Shown here piece by piece: positions 1 through 12,459 of a stretch of DNA of 64,000 nt; position 1 is the stretch's first letter; each line of letters begins with the position of its first letter. A program made the translations under genes and the position numbers. The notes below the pieces were generated by a model. That model was not told the origin of the DNA and searched no databases. It saw nothing but the letters and a program-made list of their open reading frames with translations. The DNA is from Maratus speciosus (Eukaryota > Arthropoda > Arachnida > Araneae > Salticidae), in contig OZ010799.1 in assembly GCA_963932465.1 (NCBI GenBank), positions 280,223,083 through 280,287,082 of the forward strand, written 5' to 3'.

Positions 1-789
1 CTCCGCTTATCACGTCAGTGTTTCAAAAGTCCCGATTTTTTTATATGATTTTAATGTACATAAACTCTGTATTTTACGTCGTTGTACAATTTTAAACTCC
101 GGTTATCATGACGGTTTAGGAAAATTGTCCATTTTTCATAAACAATCTTATAAGCATTGAAATTAAGCGATAAGAAATGTCTTAGCCAAACTATTCAACA
201 AAAGCGTCTAGAATACCGATTGAGATAAGTCAGAAACTTTACTTCAATCCTTTATCTGAATAAATAAACCCAAACTCTATGAATGACCGATTTAGGCTCC
301 AGATAGACGTATGAATATCCTACTCGCGGTCTTTTTGTTCTGATTAGGTGCGCTTTCTTTTGGTTACAAGGCATTTTTCATCCGACTAAAACCAAACCAT
401 TGCATTGCATTGAAACGGTCAGAAATTATCTAACATCCATTTCTGAAACAACGAATATTTATTCCAATTCATTGTATAATATTGAAAAAAGAATTGTAGG
501 AAGCACATCTAGAGAGAAGCAAAACTTAATTTATCAATATTTCATGTAACAATAAAAAAAACAAGCCACCAAAAATCTGATTTTTATTCTTTTCAATTTT
601 GTTTTTGTTTAATAATAATGTTTTATTGCTTAACACTACAAGAGCAGTTATGAATTTTAAATTGTTTTAAATTACTTAAAAATACAGCTTTTTATAAATC
701 TTTTCTTCAACTCCGGTTACCGCAACATCCCGCTTATGACGATAATTTATTCTGGTCCTTAGAGTGTCGGAATAACGAGGTTCGACTGT
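1..789. mobile_element. Right part of a pogo/Tigger-like DNA transposon (5' end outside window)
   Basis: The stretch ends at 763-789 in a terminus of the type TCGGAATAACGAGGTTCGACTG followed by TA, like the ends of pogo/Tigger elements. Sub-terminal motifs of the form CTCCGGTTAYC recur near 1, 99 and 710, including a run of 'ccgcttat' words. No transposase can be read in it, so it is probably a non-autonomous copy or the tail of a larger one. The left end lies before the window, so the pairing of termini cannot be confirmed. Confidence 0.4.
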
Positions 790-1083
790 ATAGGGTTCAT
801 AGGGATCCTGAAATTTTCAGACCAGGAAATTCTTCGATACCAGTATCTTCATATAGAAAATCTCTCTTTAATGAGGAGAAAATTAGCACGTTTACCCTAG
901 ATTTGTCTTTTGATAAGAAATACTGATATTTTTCCTGGAAAATGCCCCTAAACGTACGACACCCTGCGTATGTATTAATCAATAAAAAAATTACAATTTT
1001 TAATAATAAACCTGTGTTTTTTGTCAAAATTACTTCTTGAGTAAATACTGGGACACCCTTTACAAGACTTTAATAACAAAATA

Positions 1084-3309
1084 CAGTAAAACCTCTATAA
1101 CGGACACTCCCGAATAGCGGACACCTCTATTTAACGGACAGTTTTCCAATCCCCACTCCAAAAACCTAAATTTTTGTATGTTTAACGTCTGAATAACGGA
1201 CAATAATTTTGGCAATAAAGGAGCAAAAATTACTTTTTAACGAGAAAAAAATGAAACAAAAAATAATAAGCCGCTAAATTTCTCAGGGCAATGTGTGACA
1301 AATTTTGTGATCTCAGATAAAATTAGAATATGGGCTGGGGAAAATCCCGCCTCACACGTCCAGTGTTGAATTCATGGGGTAGTCCAGGAGGGACATTCCC
1401 CCCTCACGACGACGATTTCAGATTTTATGGCAGCGAGAATTAAAGTCGCCAAGAATGCGACGAGAGCGGGAGATGGGGGGGAGAGAACTCTTTCGCAATG
1501 TCGATTACTGGTTGATTCTTGTTTGTGATTAAATATTTCGAGAATAGCCTCAAACAAAAAGCGATTAACTTTAAAAGAATAAATTGAAATTGTATGTCTA
1601 TATGAAAAAGATAAATTCAGTTTACGGATACTTCCTGAACGTTTAAAAATAGGTAAAACCCAGGGAGGGTTACGAAATAAAGAAGAAATAAGAAATTTGT
1701 GGATTACTAACTCTAACGAGAAACCAAAAATGTGAAATCGTGGAATACTAATTCCACTGAAATTTATTCTATAATTCTGAATTGGTTTAGCAGTTCGTCC
1801 AAAAAACATCCCTACCAGTGGGACTGTGCTTCAAGAAAAGGCTTTAGAAGTCGCTAAAGAACTCGGATTACACGATTTTAAGGCTTCCAGTGGATGTCTG
1901 GAAAAGTGCAGATTTCGGCACAACATCTCTTTCAAAATAATATGTGGAGAAAGCAAAATCTGCAGATCTTAAAGAAGTATAGAATTGGCATGAACGACCT
2001 CAATCAATGTGTTAAGGAAATGAGGAAAGAAACATTTTTAATGCCGAGAAACCGGATTCTTTTTTCAGAATTTTTCCAAATAAGATTTTGTGTTTTAAAA
2101 AGGATGACTGTATCGCCGAAAAATTTTTTAAAAGAGTGACCCACTATTTTATTATGTTGCAATGCGTTAGAAGAATTTGAAATCCCTCTTATTACTGGAA
2201 AATCTCTGAAACTCAGGTGTTTCCCAAAGAACATTCAATTTAATAATTTGGTATTGTGTGGAGAGCTAATAAGAAAGCATGGATGACCGGTCCTTTAATG
2301 GTCGAATGGTTAACTTCCTTTGATACTAGGATGAAAAACAACAAAGAAAAGTTCTCTTCTTTTTGGACAATGCAAGTTCTCGCCCAAAACATTTGAAATC
2401 CGACAATATTAAAATTGTGTTTTCCCCCAAAACACGACTCCATTATGCCAGCCACTTGATAAAAGCGTAATACACAATTTTAAAACCTGGTACAGAAAGC
2501 TTTTATCACGATACATTCTTTCAAAGTTAGATTCTATGAATACGCTTTGATAACTGCCTAAAATTAGTTAATGCTCTCGATGCTATAATTTGAATTTCCT
2601 CAACTGTAAATGACATAAAACTGGAAAGCGTACGATATTGTTTCAGAAAAGCAGAATTTCTATTAAATGAAAATGAAACACACATTTCCGACACGAAGAA
2701 TTAAGTGAATTAATGAAATATATCAGGAGTGAAGAAACTACCAAAATTTTCATTAATAGTTATGATGAGTTACCTACTGAGGAAGAATCAGTTGATGTAT
2801 GTGATTATATTTATTCAGAAGTTTAGACAAAAACCGACTCTGTTAGTGATGAGTAAACAGATTCTGAAACTGGAGATGTTTCCTTCAATATCGAGAATTT
2901 CCAAGAAGCGGCAAAATACAATGAGCAGTTACACGATTTTTTTTTTTTTGTAAAAAAAGATGATTCAGAAGGATTTAAACTACTGACAGAGTTAAAACTT
3001 CACGTTGAAAATCAAATTACATGTAATCGCAAGCAAAAGCAAATTTTTGTAACAGATTTTTTTCGTAAGAATGTAATAAACAGTGGTAGAGGTATGAACA
3101 ATTTTATTTCAGTTTTATTGCTTAAAAAATAATTTTAATTTGTGATTAATCATGTAATAGAGATTTTAGGACGTATAAAACTCAATTAATGAAGCATTAA
3201 GCATTTCTTAGCAAATTTTGAATCTTTGAGGTTTTCCCAATAGCGGACGCCTCCGAATAGCGGACATTTTCCGCGTTCCCGAGGTGTCCGTTATTTAGAG
3301 GTTTTACTG
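1084..3309 (+). mobile_element. Tigger-type (Tc1/mariner superfamily) DNA transposon, complete ends, dead
   Basis: The element opens with CAGTAAAACCTCTATAACGG and closes with the inverted counterpart ending GAGGTTTTACTG. It is flanked by TA on both sides (1082-1083 and 3310-3311), the target site of this superfamily. Both ends carry tandem sub-terminal words of the form 'gaatagcggacacctc'. Total length is about 2.2 kb, the usual size of an autonomous Tigger. The interior holds a decayed transposase in the + direction. Related end fragments occur at 48558-48885 and 49676-49735, so the family has spread in this locus. Confidence 0.87.
1560..3010 (+). pseudogene. Tigger transposase remnant (CENP-B-like HTH plus DDE domain)
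   Basis: Read across three frames, the + strand gives a recognisable Tigger transposase. At 1570-1690 is an N-terminal helix-turn-helix block with words such as KRLTLKE and LYEKDK. At 1810-1950 is the CENP-B/Tc5 DNA-binding domain, with [20 protein letters not shown] followed by a [11 protein letters not shown] segment. At 2040-2110 is the block around the first catalytic Asp, here degraded to an AEKPDSFFR form. At about 2360 FLDNASSRPKH holds the second Asp. At 2420-2500 is the NTTPLCQPLDK block with VIHNFKTWYRKLL. Many stops and frameshifts break it, so it cannot make a working enzyme. In this family the protein cuts and pastes the element at TA sites. The identification rests on motif order and is firm; exact ends are approximate. 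Confidence 0.86.
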
Positions 3310-3311
3310 TA

Positions 3312-3980
3312 TATATATTTTCTCTTTTCTATATTATTAAAAGAAAAATAAGTTTCTTTCAAAAATAAATAATGCAAGGAAGTACTTAACTCACCAAATT
3401 ATTCCCCTAAGAAATAAGTGCACTTCAATTAACTTTTCTCCTAAATGTCATACCACTTGCTATCTGACATCATATTTTTACCATAATACATTCTGCTGCG
3501 GGTAAAGTATGACATAATTTCTCTGCTGTAATAATTATTATAATAATTTTATGTATTAGTGTAGGTCCGATAAGAAATAATATAAGGAATTAGTAATAGG
3601 AAATGAAAATTCTATATATTGAATTAAAAAATCAAACACAACTTACTATTTTCTAAATAGTTAAGCAACAGTTGCTTATTCCATTTAATATGTAAAGATA
3701 TTTTTAAAAATGTTATAAAAAACTAAATAAAAAACATTTATTTGCAGATAGATATATTTTATCTAGATTTCTTTCTTTTTTATAATACTGTTTATTTTCT
3801 ATAAAACCTTTATTGGTACTTTTTTGCGTACGTATTTGACAAATTTAATTCCATTGTCCATTATATGGTAAAAATGTATTTGATTCAAAACGTAAAGCTG
3901 CCAACTTGTATCTATTTACAGTACCATTGAAATTTAATAAGGAATTTTGCCTAATTTAATAGCGGGAATATAAAGGTGCC
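3312..3980. other. Unassigned AT-rich stretch
   Basis: No gene, RNA or clear repeat boundary is visible. It contains only A/T-rich sequence. A 'ctgccaacttgta' word at 3898 matches the arm of the foldback element at 41204-41366. Confidence 0.5.
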
Positions 3981-3982
3981 AG

Positions 3983-4200
3983 GTGTTATTTATGACAGCC
4001 GATTATCTGCACGAGGGATATAGGCCCGAGGAGCTGTGCCCTCCGTGATGGTCTTTACATGGGAGCTAACCCGTATTTACACATGGAAGTCCAAGGTTCG
4101 AAGAAAGCCACGGAAAACTCCGAACGGAAATCTCGGACCCAGCACCTCCCGTCTGCCAGCTTCGAGAGCACAACCTCTTGGCCACTGGTAGGGCCCCGAA
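3983..4200. repeat. Dispersed repeat, second copy at 62940-63165
   Basis: This block is much more GC-rich than its surroundings and matches 62940-63165 in the same orientation. Shared words include 'gccgattatct', 'agggatata', 'ctaacccg.atttacac', 'ccaaggttcga' and 'gcacctc.cgtct.ccagctt.gagagca'. The second copy has a perfect GGTTCGAA box within 'gattgggttcgaacc', suggesting descent from a tRNA-related SINE. No coding capacity is seen. The family is not one I recognise. Confidence 0.6.
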
Positions 4201-4361
4201 GTGTAAAGATTTTTAGCTATTAAATACGGCATTATTTGTATAAAATTATAGTGGTAAGCGAAAACCTATAATTTGAAAGTTAGGGTCCATTTTTCAGCTG
4301 TCTGTTTCTTCAATTTTCAGTGATTTCCACACAATCATTCGAATTAGTAAATAAATTAGTT

Positions 4362-4450
4362 TGAATTTCCGACTGAGTGAAAAAGTTTCTATGGTTCCTG
4401 GTTCGAATCCTGGCCTAGATACTTTTTCACTCAATTGGAAAATTAAAACT
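4362..4450. repeat. Small foldback element enclosing a tRNA B-box-like sequence
   Basis: Inverted arms 'actgagtgaaaaagt' (4373-4387) and 'actttttcactcaatt' (4420-4435), with 'aatttccg'/'ggaaaatt' continuing outward, enclose 'ggttcctggttcgaatcctgg'-like sequence. That core is the T-arm and Pol III B box of a tRNA. The A-box half is missing. The arms resemble those of the tRNA palindrome at 24614-24854, so this looks like a shortened member of the same class. Confidence 0.6.
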
Positions 4451-4836
4451 GTATGACTTATTTTACAAATTTGAATGATTGTTTTTAAAAATGAATATAA
4501 TAAAGCTATTGAGTAAATATGTTGTCAATCTTGACAGCAAATAATAGCGATGTTGACAAAAATGCGGTGGTTACTTCAAATACAGCACGCGCATAAGAGC
4601 AGTTAACTTTCAAGAAATGTTTGCAAATGTACAGAATATTTCAGGAAATATGTACCGAATGTCTAGGAAAATATTTAAAGGGTTTTACGGAAATAATTTG
4701 TTTAGTAAAGGTTTTACAAATTTTGCAATTTTTTTCATATCCCAAAGTAAACATTCAAATTACATATCATAACGTAAATATGTTTAAAAAAATCAAACTT
4801 GAAATGACAAATATTTCATTTTGAGTTCATTGTATA

Positions 4837-6822
4837 GGGGACACTAGGGTGGGATGACCATACGGGAGGCTCGACTCTTCCATCAGTTTTCATATTTCAA
4901 AGAATTTCAGAGTTTTATCAATAGGTGTCAACCAAAGCTACTAGAATGCTCAAACAACAGTCTCTCTTTCATACAGATAATCGAAACAGATGTGTAAAAA
5001 TCAATTGTAAGGCGTTTTCAATCTAAAATTTGTGTTCTTTAGAAATATTTTTTAAGCTTTTTTCAGATAAAATATGTCATAGAAATTTAAGTAAGTAGGT
5101 TTTAAGTAATGCAGAAATACCGGTCTTTCATTCCAGGCATAAAGATTATTCAGTAAGTTTGGCTTCATATAACAACGTGTTATTCTTTAGAAAAGGGCTA
5201 TCTGGGGAGGCTTGACCCAGTCAATGTGAGGGAGGGTTGACCTGATGTTTAAGGATCCCTTAACACATTCATGACGGGAAACAAGAATTGTCGTTTTCAT
5301 TTAAAAAAAACGTCATTGACTAAGAGCGTGGCTTCTACCTGACAGAAAATGCATCTATATCATGTTGTCCATGTTTTTTTTTATATTGTTAGACATTTTA
5401 TATTAAATTCGTGCACTGAAACATATTTACCGATACATGAACTTGAGAAACCTATCTAGAACATCAATTTCCAAAAGACTTTCAAAATAGGGAGGAGCTG
5501 CTACTGTTTTAAAATTCAAATTTGATAAAAATTGCCTGTCGGCAAAGTGTTAATTAAAGAGTTTTGGAAATCTTTTTATTATACATTGTGCATAATGAAA
5601 GATTAATGGTTATATATAAAAATGAATGTAAATTTATTTTGCAAAGCTACAGTAAAATAGGGTGGTGGAAAAGAAAACGTTTAAAACTGATTAAAGAAAG
5701 ATGTGAAAAATTGCTATAGTATCCACTGCACGAAAAAAATTAATGAAATATAAATGGGAAAGTTTATAGGAACTTTTTCCATTTAAATATTACTTGTAAT
5801 AGGTAAATAGAAACAGAGGAAAAAACTAGAAAGACAAGAAATTACGAAAGCAGCAGTCTTAACCATTTCAGGGCAGTAGTATGTTTATGGAACCATTTAA
5901 TTTTAATTCCCAAACGCCACAACGGCACCAAAATTTTGCTAAAATCTTTTCCGTTAAATATGTATGTGAAATATAGCCTTTTTTCATATTTACACATAAA
6001 TTTGTTCGCATATTCCGGTGCCAGTCATTTATTTCAAAATTTTAGTATTGAAAGTATTTTGCCCCTGAAAGTGTTAAAATATGTTAATGATAAGTTAAGT
6101 ACTCATGCGGCTGCAAAAGCACATAGCATTGATCGGAAAAATTTAGGAAGATATGTAGACAAATTTCAACAAGATGAATAGAATGAGATGAAGCCAAACT
6201 ATGTGACAACAAGAGTTGTCAGGTCGAATGTCATGAAAAGTAGGGCAATGAGACAAAAAAAAAAGCGGGACAGTGGCAATTAAATCCAGACATTACAATG
6301 CACGAATCCTTATTAAAACTGAACCTGTCTCTAGCGAAATACCGTCTTAAATGTTAAAATTTCATTTTCCCTGCTGTGCAATTATACCTGCTCAGACAAA
6401 ATCCTGTTTAAAACAGTTTTTATCCCTCTAATATGCCATTGCGCCTAAACAGGTTTGTTTAAGCATCATATTTTCAAAAATATTTTTTTTATAATAATTA
6501 AAGTATGTAGCACAAATTTATTTTGTTTTTTTTAAACTGATTTTATTTCTCTTCACAAATATTTCAATATAAAACAACATGGGTCAAGTCTCCCATATAG
6601 TGGGTCAACCCTCCAATATGTGGGGAGTCTTGACCCGTTATTTTCTCATGATTAAAATCAATTATTTTTCAAATTTCTTGTAAATTATACTTATGTGGCA
6701 ATTTCATTTTGATAACTGATTGTATGACGAATAAAATTATATATAAAACTTTATTCTACGTTTAATATTCAAAAAATAAAAAACCATTTTGTAAAAAGTG
6801 GTCAACCCTCCCTAGTTTCCCC
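4837..6822 (+). mobile_element. pogo-type DNA transposon of about 2 kb with decayed transposase
   Basis: Terminal inverted repeats GGGGACACTAGGGTGGGATG (left) and the inverse of CCTCCCTAGTTTCCCC (right) are flanked by TA at 4835-4836 and 6823-6824. Words of the form 'ggagggttgacc' or 'gggtcaa..ctccc' recur inside both ends (5208-5240 and 6583-6640), like sub-terminal transposase-binding repeats. An HTH remnant at 6067-6240 supports a pogo origin. Most of the catalytic domain is unreadable or deleted. Confidence 0.7.
6067..6240 (+). pseudogene. pogo-like transposase N-terminal HTH fragment
   Basis: The frame through 6181 reads VLKYVNDKLSTHAAAKAH followed by SIDRKNLGRYVDKF. This matches the Psq-type helix-turn-helix at the N-terminus of pogo-like transposases, where the pattern is a run of small residues (AAA), then R/K-x-L-x-R-Y-V. 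A stop follows at 6179-6181, after which the same frame gives NEMKPNYVTTRVV. In the family this domain binds the transposon ends. No start codon can be assigned: the open frame upstream to 5936 has no family resemblance. The rest of the protein, including DDE motifs, is not readable. The call rests on one motif plus the terminal repeats around it. Confidence 0.55.
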
Positions 6823-6824
6823 TA

Positions 6825-7440
6825 ATCGTCAGAAAAGCAAACATAAACAAACAAGGTTGCAATAATGAAATATGATTTGCGCAACGGTACCTTCAATAAA
6901 AATACACCAATTAGCTATATACACACTTGTGAAAATTTCTTTAACATTTATCCATATATTTTTTTTTTTGAAAAATCTATCAATTTGAAAATAGAAACTT
7001 ATGAGTTACAGTCAGAAAATCACTCTTTACGTCTGAAATTTTTGTTTGCGATATTTTATGATATTTTTTTGCAAGAAAGGAAATGCAGTATATATTCATG
7101 TGTAAGTTATCCACCTACCTAAACAGGAATAACATGTTTAAATACCGTTATGATACCGTTTGAATACCTGTATTATAGAATAATTTTCTTCTCTTTATTT
7201 AATTGCAAAAATATTACAAATTCTGATACTAAATAAGGCAGATAAAACTATTAGGTTTAACTGCAATTCAAACGGAAAGACATTTATCTCTGTTGAAGTA
7301 GAATTTTCGATTTATGCGGCACTATATATGGTAAGAGTATAATAATATATATTTATTTGAAAATTACTCACCTTCTGAAGGCAATCTCAAGAGCTAAATG
7401 ATATAGATGATGAGATGATATAGATAAAATGATATTTTCT
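6825..7440. other. Unassigned AT-rich stretch
   Basis: No gene or repeat edge recognised. The open frame at 6865-7122 is low complexity, shows no domain and is likely chance. Confidence 0.5.
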
Positions 7441-7705
7441 GAAAGAGATTTTATTCTTATATGAAAGTAATTTCACACATTTTTTACTACTTTAAAAAAA
7501 TTGAAGGAAATGAGTCTTTTGAAACTCTTTTTTTATTGAACTCATTTGAAAACAGATTTGTTACAATGTATATTACCTTCGCAGAAATAGAAACGAAAAT
7601 TTTGTTTCTTAAAATATTTTTTCCGAAGTGTAATAAGTGTCCTTTACAGCTTAAAAGATTTAAAGTGTTTCCCTTAAATTTTTTTAAAATTAATATGCTT
7701 TAAAA
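7440..7705. repeat. Dispersed AT-rich repeat, related copy at 12460-12660
   Basis: Words 'ttttttattgaactcatttgaaaac' style at 7528-7556 and 'gatttgttaca.tgtatatt.ccttcg' recur at 12525-12575, followed in both by 'gaaac.a.aattttataaacgaaaatttt'-type sequence. A fainter match lies near 16100-16160. No ends or coding content are visible. Confidence 0.45.
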
Positions 7706-7830
7706 ATCGTAGAACATTGTTTTTCCACATTTCAAAAGATTAAAAAAAAAAAAAAAAAAAAGTAAAAAGAAGAAGAAAAGAAAAGAAAAAAACAGGAAAT
7801 TGTGAAAAATTTTAGTTATCGACCCATCTA

Positions 7831-9311
7831 CACTGGTTTCCAAAAATTAAGGAAAAGCAATAAAAATAGCGATTACTCGAAATGTTACATGTGGATATTA
7901 TCAAAACTGAGCTACAATGTTTAAACATAGTAAGGTGTAAAATAACAGTAAAAGAAATTACCAGACGATTGTGGTGTTTGAGAAACTACAACAATTATAA
8001 AGTAAACAAAATAAATGTTTCAGTTTGGTGTAGGAAAAGTACCTTTGATATGGAGTATGATCACACCTAGAAGTAATGCAGCAAATACAGCAAGTTGTGA
8101 TAATATCAATTATGCGATCGATAAGTTCGCTGGGAAGTGCGAGCCATTACTCTTGTAAAGCAGTTGTAAGCGTGGCAAGGGTCTGAGGAGGAGGATTGAG
8201 AGCAGAAACACATCTTCCTAAACCATCACAAACATGCTCAATTGGATTCAAGTCTGGTGATCGAGCTAGCCATTCCATACGCTTACTTGTTTGGTGCTGA
8301 AGATAACCTTCCACGATGCGAGCCGTTGTGCAGTTTAGCGTCCTGTACAGGAAATCACTATCTATTGCGCCGGCATAAGGGAGCACATGAGCATCAAGAA
8401 TGTCAGCTCTATAGACGAGATCATTCACAGTTCCACGCGGAAAGACATGGAGGTCTGTACGTCCACCCAAAGAGATACCACCTAAAACACAGACACTCAC
8501 TTCTCAGTATAAATCTATTTCACGAATGTTTGATGGATGATAGTGTGTTCCTTGTAATCTCCAAATCAAACAACGCATACTATCACTTTGGAGGCTAAAC
8601 TGGAACTCATCCTTAAAGAGAACACGCCTTCATTTATCAGCCGTCCAGTGGACATGTTGACGTGCCCACCTTAAACGTTCCTCCCGGTGACATGAAGTGA
8701 GCGGCACACAAATGGCTGGTCGCGTCGGGTAAAGACCACCTTCATGAAGCCTTCTATGCACAGTAGATGTTGATACCAACCTTCCAGTGGCTGCAGCAAG
8801 GGAGGCGAGAAGGGGCTGCTGTTCTATTCTTTCGTACACATAACCGCAAATATCGGTCATCGGTGCTTATCGTAGCTCTTTCCCGTCCTTGGCTGAATCT
8901 TTTGGAGGCCGAACCAGTGGATTAAAATTGTTTCCGAAGCTTATGAACAAAAGAATGACTCATATTTAGCCATCTGGCCCCCTCTGTCAGGCTTTGACCT
9001 GCCTCCAATCTTCTAATAGCTCTATGTCGCAGTTCTGCGGACGAATCATACCTCGAGGTCATACTAATGAATTGGCTATTTCAGTTTTCTTATCTCATAA
9101 TCACAGCGACATCTGCAGCCGTACACTCTAGCATACATTTTTATGCTCCTCGCAAATGACGCAATTCGATTGCAGCGCCACTATTATGCATTTTGCAATT
9201 TTATTCAGCATCTTTTAGTTAATAACATATGCAAATTTTATACTGATAGGTTTCTTTTTGAACGAGTTATCGCCCTTTTTGTGATTTTTCATTAATTTTT
9301 GGAAACCAGTG
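7831..9311 (-). mobile_element. Full-length Tc1-like transposon (dead)
   Basis: Inverted ends CACTGGTTTCCAAAAATTAA (left) and TTAATTTTTGGAAACCAGTG (right) are perfect over about 20 bp. They are flanked by TA at 7829-7830 and 9312-9313. Length is about 1.48 kb, and one transposase gene runs on the minus strand. The intact ends indicate a fairly recent insertion even though the gene is broken. Confidence 0.92.
8147..9062 (-). pseudogene. Tc1-like transposase, broken by frameshifts and a small deletion
   Basis: The minus strand starts at 9062 with MTSRYDSSAELRHRAIRRLE, the paired-like HTH of Tc1 transposases. It continues with a second HTH (LVSTSTVHRRLHEGGLYPTR, about 8760-8700) and LPLTSCHREERLRWARQHV-like sequence. 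After frameshifts it gives the catalytic part: GGISLGGRTDLHVFPRGTVN (about 8480), YAGAIDSDFLYRTLNCTTA and the terminal catalytic block RSPDLNPIEHVCDGLGR (about 8260). In active relatives the second catalytic Asp sits in a DDNARPHR word; here that stretch is replaced by LNCTTARIVEG, so it is lost. At least two frameshifts and a premature stop make it non-functional. The encoded enzyme class excises and inserts the element at TA. The call is secure. Confidence 0.93.
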
Positions 9312-9313
9312 TA

Positions 9314-10630
9314 GTTGACATATCTTGTAATATCCAATATGAACCAGTATAAGTTGTAACCAATATTAAATGGACTTTATACACTGTAAAAAAATCCTTC
9401 AATTTTTATACACAACTACACAATTATACAAAATTTTTTCGTACCATTTTACTGAATAGTTTTATTTTTCTAAGAAAACAATACAATTTCCGTAATTGAC
9501 ATTTTGAGATTATAAATCAGTATAAACCCAGCAAGTGTTCCCTAAATTTTATGGAATATTACTGTATTGCTTTCGAAACAGTAGAAATTCCGCAAATGAT
9601 GTTTTGAAATAGCAGCTTTTCTTTGGAAAGCAAAATAATTAATTGTTGAATTGTTGTATATATTTGTCTTACAGTGATATTATTTTATTGAAATCCCATT
9701 ATAGGCTTAATATGGCTCTATATTGAAAATATATTCAATGATTTTCCAATAATAATATAGTATATTTTGCATGAATTTTGAAGTAAAACCGATAACAATT
9801 ATAGTGCTATCTATAATATGCATTTTTAAACAACTGGCTATAATATGTTTTCTTTTCATTTCTTTTTTTTAATAAAAAGCTAACGTATTTTTGCGATATT
9901 TAAAAAAATTAAATCATATGAATATCTTTTTCAGTTTGGGACCGTTAATAAGGAAATGTTAGTTTATTTTTCAGTAGGATTTTAAAATATTGTTTGACTT
10001 ATTTAAAGCAAGCTGTTAATACTTTTTTTTAAGCTTCTGTTAGGATGTTTTAAAAAGGAAAAAATCTATTTTTAATTTTAGTATTTTTTAATATATTCGC
10101 ACATATAATTTAAAACATATCTGAAATATAAGAATGAAATTATTATAAAATTGAGGTTTATCTAAGTTTAAATAGTAATAAAGGAAATTTATTTTAATAC
10201 CATGTAGTAATTATTATTATTTGAGTTTACAGTAGATCATCAGACAAATAATTTCAAAAATTTGAAAAAGTGAATGTTTGAAAAAAATATGTTGGTATTC
10301 TTGCAAAACTAAATGAATAAATAAATAAATAAATAAAAATAATATTGAAATAAAATTTTAAAAATCTTGCAAAAAAAAAAAATAAATAAATAAAACCATT
10401 CACTCCTCTTAATACATTCTTTCATACCTGTAATATTTAAAAAAATAAAATTTATCTTTTATAAAGCGTAAAACTAAAAAGATAAACATTAAAAATTATA
10501 GGGAAAAATTGTGTAAAATATTCAGAATTGTGTACTCAATTGAAAAATATTATATCTGCGAAAATACCTTTCTTGTTTAACATGTTAACCTTTGCTTTAT
10601 AAAAGGCATAATAAGTAACGATATTTAAAC
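9314..10630. other. Unassigned AT-rich stretch
   Basis: No gene is visible. It includes short AAAT/AATA microsatellites (10310-10340 and 10370-10395) and a 'tacactgtaaaaaaatcc' block at 9380 of a kind seen again, inverted, near 12250-12290. Confidence 0.5.
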
Positions 10631-10639
10631 ACATAGTAT

Positions 10640-10722
10640 GTGAAGCCGTGGTGTGATCATTAAGGGCACTAATCTGGAAGAGGACAGTTCCCTGGTTCGA
10701 ATCCCGTCAGAGTAAGTGTTGT
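10640..10722 (+). repeat. tRNA-like SINE fragment (B box present)
   Basis: The sequence 'gaagccgtggtgtgatcattaagg' style at 10643-10665 resembles a tRNA D-arm with an A box. 'cctggttcgaatcccg' at 10691-10706 is a good Pol III B box, GGTTCGAATCC. No matched acceptor stem is obvious, so it is best read as a tRNA-derived fragment, not a working tRNA gene. Confidence 0.5.
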
Positions 10723-10883
10723 TCATTTACTGTTGTTTGATTTTAAATATGTTTTTCTGACCTTGATGTAAAAGTGTCTTTGAAAAGCGAAGTGTCATAT
10801 TCATAAATATGTAAGTTTTTCCTTGAAAAATTATTATATTTTGTCTTTGAGCCGGAAATTTTTAAATACGGAAATATGAAAAA

Positions 10884-11900
10884 CTAGTTGGATGTGCTAA
10901 TGCCAAAACTTTCTTCTATTTCATATATTTTATTATTAATTTTTTTTTTACAAATGTCAATATTTTATTTATTAGTTCAATGCTATAAAAACTTTGACTT
11001 TCATCTTAAATTTCTGCTTCAGTCAAATAATCGGAGTAAAAACGAGTTAATCTCCATCATCATATTTATTAAAATCAATAGTTTTTCGTTATTCTGTTGT
11101 ATATCAGCTGTTCGCGAATAGCCGGCTTATCAGTATGGGAAGTTCCCGTCACTTCACAAGCCGCCGGTGCATAATAAAACTACGATAAATCAAGAAAATT
11201 GCGCAGAAAATCGCTATTATAGTGCCCCCTTTCGGGGGAATATTTCCTAATTCAGGGAGGACGTAAAACTTCGGTTCAATTCTATGCATAACTTCATACA
11301 CATTTCGGTGGTACAATATTGAAAATGGCACAAAAATAGCTATTACAACGCCCCCTTTCGGCGGAATTTTTCCAAATGCAGAGTGGACCATGTTGCTTTG
11401 GCCAAAAACATACACTAAAAATTTGGTTCAATTCTATGCATAACTTCATACACTTTTCTATGGTACAATATTGAAAATGACACAAAAATCGTTATTAAAG
11501 CGCACCCTTTCGGCGGAATTTTTCCAAATGCAGGGAGGACCTTCTTGCCTTGGGCAAAAACATACACAAAAAGCTTGGTTCAATTCTATGCATAACTACA
11601 TACACTTTTCAATGGTACAATATTCAAAATCGTACAAAAATCGCTATTACAATCGCCCCTTTTCGGCGGATATTTTCAAATTAAGGAAGGACCTGCTTGC
11701 CATAGCTAAAAACTTAAAAAAAAATGGTTCCATTCTATGCATAACTTCTTACACATTTTGGTGATACAACGGCGACAGTCACACGGACAGACGGACAGAC
11801 AGATATTTTCTGAAAACATGTTTTTGGGGATCTCTGACTCCTGAAACCAGGGGTCGTACTCTTAAGGGTTTTTTTCAGGGCAAATATCACTATTTGATTA
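10884..11900. repeat. Dispersed element with about four 150-bp internal units
   Basis: It opens with 'aactagttggatgtgc' and 'ccaaaactttcttctat', a terminus shared with 37841 and 52003. From 11200 a unit of roughly 127-153 bp repeats about four times. Each unit carries 'gccccctttcggcgga' (11222, 11349, 11500, 11653), 'ttcaattctatgcataact' and 'ggtacaatattgaaaa'. The array ends in a GACAGACGG run at 11790-11810. The open frames within it are chance products of the repeat. Confidence 0.6.
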
Positions 11901-12459
11901 TAGAAAAATAAAACTAGGTTAAGCACGCGAAATTTCGTCTCATTTAAGAAAAGATTTTTTCATAAGAAACTACTGGAACGGAAGAATATCCTGGTCGTGA
12001 AATTTCAGGACAAATACGACCCCTGCCTGAAACGTGTAAATCCCTCGAAAAAAGTTTCGATTACAATACTTAAGTACTGTAGAAGTACAGTAGAAGAAAT
12101 TTCTGCTATTGAAGATAGCAGAAAGTTAAAACGGAAAATTTTTCTGAAAAAAAGGAATTTTTTAGGGAATTTACGGAAAAAATTTCCGTTAAAATACGGA
12201 AGCAGTACTGGAATCTTGATTGCCAGTACATTTTCCATATTTTAACGGAATTCTTTTTTACAGTCCACTATAAGTGTACAGTGTACAATTTTTATAGCAC
12301 TGTATACGTAAACCTAAATTAATAAAGATGTATTTGAGAAATACCCAACATCTAGAGAAAATCTCATGCGCGAAACTATATAGTATTTCCAGAATGAGAG
12401 CTTGTTCGTCATTGAAAGGAATTTTACGTTAACAGATTTTTACTATTTTCAAAAATAAA
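11901..12459. other. Unassigned stretch with short inverted 'acggaa' words
   Basis: Short inverted words around 'ttccgttaaaatacgg' and 'atattttaacggaa' occur at 12120-12250. No ends or genes can be assigned. Confidence 0.4.

Noticed and set aside
1372..1809. 145-residue minus-strand frame inside the Tigger element
   Set aside because: It is antisense to readable transposase sequence and has no domain.
8242..8598. 118-residue plus-strand frame
   Set aside because: It is the antisense shadow of the Tc1 transposase remnant.
12060..12250. Foldback from 'acggaa' words
   Set aside because: Inverted words are short and scattered with no consistent outer boundary or target duplication.
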